From assembly GCA_003956705.1 (NCBI GenBank), contig QZCP01000545.1, positions 1 through 64,000 on the forward strand: DNA of 64,000 nucleotides. The letters are read 5' to 3'. Shown here piece after piece: positions 60,047 through 64,000 of the stretch. Source of the stretch: Brevipalpus yothersi (Eukaryota; Arthropoda; Arachnida; Trombidiformes; Tenuipalpidae). The first letter of the stretch is position 1, and every line of letters begins with the position of its first letter. The notes below the pieces were generated by a model. It was not told where the DNA came from. It did no database searches and worked only from the letters and a program-made list of their open reading frames with translations. The position numbers and the translations under genes were made by a program.

Positions 60047-61387
60047 CCCGAAAAACTTGAATTAATCGGACTGTAGAGAGCATCAATCATGCTGGATCCG
60101 AAAAAAGAAATGCATTCAATTAGGAAAATATGGATGAGAATCGGGAAAGAGAGAGAGAGAAAAAGAAAGTGAAGTGACAAGAAGATAAGTTAGTAGAGTC
60201 AATGCAACGAATGCAATTTGAAAGCAGGATGCAATCGACATCGTTCCGAAAAGAAAGAACAAAGAAAAAAACGAATGAAAAAATAAAAATATGAGGAGGA
60301 AGAAGAAGAAGAAGAACACTTACGGGCCATAAAGAGCGACATCAGAGGATGTCAAATAGTCCGATGTCAAGGGCAATTCAATTGCGCCTGAACGAAAAGC
60401 ATTCATCACATATTTTTTGATGAACGATGAAGATGTTGACGGAAGATGTGAAGATATCGGAGGAACAGGAGTCTGAATGGTGGGAGATGTTGGCGGTAAA
60501 AATTTCATGGATTTATCTGCTTTTGTTCTCTTCTTTTTGGGTGAAGAAGAATTGAGAATATTCCATAACGCACGTGTTCCAGAATCGCTGACAGCCGGAT
60601 ACTGATATTGAGTGTCCTCATCAGAGCTGACAATTATCTGTGGTTTAAGATTGGCTTTGGGCACATTTTTGGTGAGAAGAAAAAATTTAACACCAGGAAT
60701 CGATTGGAATCCATTTTTCATCATTTTCAGCATCTTTGGAACGCTAGACAATTCTATCAGCTCATTTAACGGCAATCCAAGCCTATTATTACCAGTGGAT
60801 GTTGATTGAGGAGGAACAAAAACGGCTGATGAGGATGGCACTCGAAGCTCATGAGTTGTGGTCTCTCGAGCATCGATGGGTAATGTTGAAAATCTGTTAT
60901 CATTCAAATTTCGGTGGTGTCGATGGCCCTCTCCTCGTGTACGGTGGCTGATCAATGGCGTTCCCCGATGGGAGTGAGGATGGGGGTGGTGAAGATGGTG
61001 ATGATGTGGGGATGGAAAATTGGAGTTCCAATAGCGGCGTTGAAATGATGAGGATGAAATTGATGGTGTCAGAGTAAACACTGTTTTGTGTGGCACTGGG
61101 ACAGAAGAGGATGATGTTGAAATAGGCTCTAGATAAGTGTGGAAATGTTCATGAGATGATACATGAGATGGTAGAGTGATGGGAGAAGAAAAAGAGGAGG
61201 AAGAGGGAGAGGAGGAAGATGACAATTGTGAAGATGATGACGAATGTCTGAAAGTGATGTGGGGTTGACTTAATCCTATTTTATCTGAATAATAGGAATG
61301 CTGATGGTGTCTGTTCTGGTGGTTTAGCTCATCGAATGCGCTTGAGACTGTTGTGGTTAAGATGAGAAGTACACAATGAACATTCAT
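57594..61387 (-). CDS. Secreted Ser/His-rich orphan protein (618 aa)
   Basis: Two exons on the minus strand: 61387-60324 and 58386-57594 (1857 nt, in frame; intron 1937 nt). The N-terminus (MNVHCVLLILTTTVSSA) is a signal peptide. Low-complexity Ser runs and a His/Pro-rich stretch (residues ~125-165) follow. More ordered segments are ELIELSSVPKMLKMMKNGF, IPGVKFFLLTKNVP and, in exon 2, NGWIPKNTKQWSPGAYRSAF and TRLIKFTIKDRVNG. Basic clusters (KKKR, KKMKKSKMMIKK) could be processing sites. The C-terminus is Ser/Pro-rich. I do not recognise a family. The exon 2 frame is also open upstream of the acceptor with an ATG at about 58490, so a shorter alternative product is conceivable, but the phase-matched splice and the signal peptide favour the two-exon model. 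Confidence 0.65.
58859..58918. repeat. (GA)n microsatellite in the orphan gene's intron
   Basis: Perfect GA run of about 30 units. On the transcribed minus strand this is (TC)n. Confidence 0.95.
59451..59483. repeat. (CT)n microsatellite in the orphan gene's intron
   Basis: Perfect CT run, 530 bp from the (GA)n tract at 58859-58918 and complementary to it. Confidence 0.95.
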
Positions 61388-63192
61388 TTTGAAAAGATTG
61401 AAATCCTTCTTTTACTATGATGATGAAGTAGTAGTTATATTGGACAGTTTGCCTGTGGACCAGTTGAGCAAAAGTTCTTTTTTTGATCAAAAAAATTTTC
61501 ACCACAATAATAAGCATGAACAGGATAAAAAAGAGAGACCAAAAGAGCAACGAAGAAGAGATGGAGAGAAAAAAAATCAAGGATTAGAATATTCAAATTT
61601 TTTTGAACACTATTAGTTGCATGGTGACTGATGATATTGAGGCTCGATAGTGTTATGTTAGAGAGGATGTAAATGACATTCAAACTGGCTTGTATGTATG
61701 TAAGTTAGTAAAATATTTAAGCAAACTAGTCATCCATCTATTTTTTGTTCATAACAGTACCGTTACCTACAGTTTGTATGCATATACATATTTTTTATTA
61801 ACTCTCACATGTATCGTCAGAATAACATGCTCGGACAAAAATTGGCGATACCATTGATCAAAAAGCATTCTCGAAACGCCCGAAAGCATGATCAAGTATT
61901 CATCTTATCTTCATAATTAATTGATGTCCAAAGTAGCCTAACCAAAGTACAGTGTAAGAGGCGAACACACATTTTGCCGGCCCGCGGTTCACTATCTCTA
62001 TCTATCTTTCTCTCTCTCTCTCTCTCTTTTAAAGCTTGAGCCATTTTCACTTCATTCAACCGGATCCTCTCTTTCTCTATCTATCTATCCTCGAAATAGG
62101 ATAGCAGGCTCGAGAATTCAAAATAGTTGAATATTTTATAAGTTTATGAAAAGTGAGCTATGAGAATTTAATAAGTGCTGATGAGATGATCAAATTTAGG
62201 TAAATATGCAGGTTACAAGAGGCCATCATTCGTTCGAAAAAATTCTGAGGCATTCGGATAGTAGTTAGTAGAAGAAGATGATATACTCATCTTAACTCTT
62301 GAAATTGTTCATCAATCCCGCCTCCTTTTCTCTCTCTCTCTCTATCTCCTACTCATACACTCATGTATATATACACACATCCACACAATCATCATTTTCA
62401 TCATCATGACTTTGTTCATTCATCATAAAAATAATAATAATACCTGTAAAACACAAATTCACTCGTGACTTTTCTCTTTCCTATTTTTGCCCATTTCTTT
62501 ATTTTGCTATCTCTATTCTCAACATACACACAACCCAGTTCGAAGTTCCTGTCTACTCTTTTTCGCTCTCAGATCACTGGCCGAGCGACCACACATTGGG
62601 CTGTCAGTTCAATAAACCACCTCGAAATATCACTCTCTCTCTCTTTCACTAAATTCGGGGAAAAATTCTGTCTAAATGTATACCTAAACACATGCTGATT
62701 TGTTTATGTTATGATTTACAGAATGTCGTACTTTGGGGAAAAGAGTGAAAAAAATTCGAGCGGAAAAAAACTTTTCGATACATGAGATTGCACATGTTTG
62801 TTTACAGATATACATCAGTATCATATGAACTTTGTGAAAAAAATGCATGCAACTTACCAAATAATCCAGTAAATATATATTTATAAATGCGTGTATATAT
62901 GTGTGTCAATAGCGACACTGTTTCGATCACAATCAAAGAGATGATATGAGATGCTGATGTTGATCACCCAAATCAATGAGTTGAAATGAAACTGTTACAC
63001 TTTATTGATAGAATCGCTGTCAAATGATTGTTCAAAAACATGGCTAAGCCTTATACTGATCAGAAGCAACGTCCAACGAAGAGCAACGTTCAAATGATGC
63101 GAATATCAAGATGCGTTCGGCCCAAGTTTAGCAAGCTCTCTCTCTCATCCCGCTCCTCGGCCTCAGGCCACTCTCTCTCTCTTTCTTTCTTT

Positions 63193-63231
<39 letters not shown>

Positions 63232-63343
63232 TTCTTTCTGTTGATTAACAAGCCGAGAGCGTACAACTGTTCAACTAACTTACTTAACGAAATGGCTTAG
63301 TTTAATGTATTGGGTAAACCGTTAAAGAGTTAAAATCCTTCAG
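61388..63343. other. Intergenic, no gene recognised
   Basis: 5' flank of the orphan gene, then AT-rich sequence with short (CT)n, (CTAT)n and TA-rich tracts (for example near 62015-62027 and 62872-62902). No coding signal. Confidence 0.5.
63196..63229. repeat. (CT)n microsatellite
   Basis: CT run within a C/T-rich stretch (63134-63229). Confidence 0.9.
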
Positions 63344-63668
63344 TCCCTCCAATTCTGTGTTGGGATGGCTTCCAAAAAATCAGCTGCACGAAGTAAAAAT
63401 CTTTCTGTTAATGTGTAAGATGCTGTTGCTGCATCACTTGGGTGATGACTTGACCACCGAGCTGATCGAGGTATTAATAACGGTAGCTGGGTATGTAATA
63501 AGAATTGCAACTTTCTCAGGTCAGGCACATGCATTATTTCGGATTCATTGATTCATCCACCATCATCTCTCTTGTATGTGTGTGTGATTACTTGTGTTGA
63601 ATAACCAATATATCCTCCAGGTCAATCATGATCAATTTGTAATGCACGATTCGCTGGCGACTATTGAG
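63344..63668 (+). CDS. Possible internal exons of a gene running off the window
   Basis: Candidate exon 63344-63470 (acceptor AAATCCTTCAG, donor GAG|GTATTA) reads VLGWLPKNQLHEVKIF, then LLLHHLGDDLTTELIE. It joins at phase 0 to 63621-63668 (acceptor TATCCTCCAG, donor GAG|GTTTGT), which reads VNHDQFVMHDSLATIE. Both stretches look like ordinary globular protein and have matching phases, but the donors are weak. I do not recognise the family. The minus strand over the first exon is also open, so this stays tentative. Confidence 0.3.
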
Positions 63669-64000
63669 GTTTGTCCACTAGTGATCTGTTTCACACTTAC
63701 ACCATGTTCTTTTTCTGTCTCTTAATATACATGTATACATGGACAAGTCAATAGTTTTTGGCGGGAAAATTACTTTCCATCATTTTGAATGGATGTGGAA
63801 CATTTTCACATTCAAATGCATGGCAAATTCCAGAATACTTTCTCAATACCGTGCTGAGAGAGAAAGGTATTTTCCGATTGAAAGATAATTGTAGGGTTGA
63901 TTGTTGATGGAAGGATGAACACAAGATTGGAACATTTTTGTTGACAGAGTGTTTGTATTTTCAATTACATCGCTCCTATTTTCACGAATCGATTGATCCA
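63669..64000. other. Right edge, no feature recognised
   Basis: AT-rich. It would be intron if the preceding candidate exons are real. Confidence 0.4.

Noticed and set aside
1..64000. CRISPR arrays, bacterial operons or prophage
   Set aside because: Spliceosomal introns throughout; the only regular arrays are microsatellites, one minisatellite and the transposon iterons.

Overview
The window is nuclear DNA of an AT-rich animal, most likely an arthropod and, on balance, an acariform mite. The reasons are short spliceosomal introns (many of 65-200 nt) with GT..AG borders and pyrimidine tracts, an Ilp7-type insulin-like peptide, a ribosomal protein eL33 with an N-terminal Lys/Ala-Pro extension, and intergenic DNA full of (CT)n/(GA)n microsatellites. 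The taxon is an inference; no sequence search was run. Exon joins were worked out by hand from splice signals. For every gene given as a complete CDS the exon lengths sum to a multiple of three and the reading frame continues across each junction.

Layout. 1-18.3 kb is gene dense: a 1906-aa PWWP/AT-hook chromatin protein (minus), glucosidase II beta subunit (plus), telomerase reverse transcriptase TERT (minus), ribosomal protein L35A/eL33 (plus), ethanolamine kinase (plus) and an F-box/leucine-rich protein (minus). Two pairs are head to head (PWWP/PRKCSH and TERT/RPL35A) and two are tail to tail. An Ilp7-like peptide gene (minus, 20.4-21.3 kb) and a LAMP-type lysosomal glycoprotein (plus, 24.4-25.7 kb) follow. 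26-36.5 kb has no recognisable gene and is rich in microsatellites. A 19-exon type I diacylglycerol kinase gene fills 36.5-51.2 kb. Its first intron holds a complete, apparently intact 1430-bp IS630/Tc1-mariner element (DD34E) in the same orientation. 52.5-53.3 kb holds an unrecognised two-exon reading frame. 53.4-54.1 kb (minus) is a TATA-driven gene for a secreted Gly/Tyr-rich repeat protein, one repeat per small exon. 57.6-61.4 kb (minus) encodes a secreted 618-aa Ser/His-rich orphan. The right edge may hold internal exons of a gene that continues past the window.

The genes are ordinary housekeeping, endocrine and structural loci and do not form one pathway. The least expected structure is in the transposon: each end carries about six copies of a 17-bp iteron spaced by about 21 bp (two helical turns), at nearly the same distances from the two tips. 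Other items of interest are a TERT with an apparent TEN domain sharing a 314-bp divergent promoter region with a ribosomal protein gene, an Ilp7 A chain with unusual cysteine spacing, and the exon-per-repeat Gly/Tyr-rich gene. Two assembly gaps (29282-29779 and 55677-56083) lie inside simple repeats.
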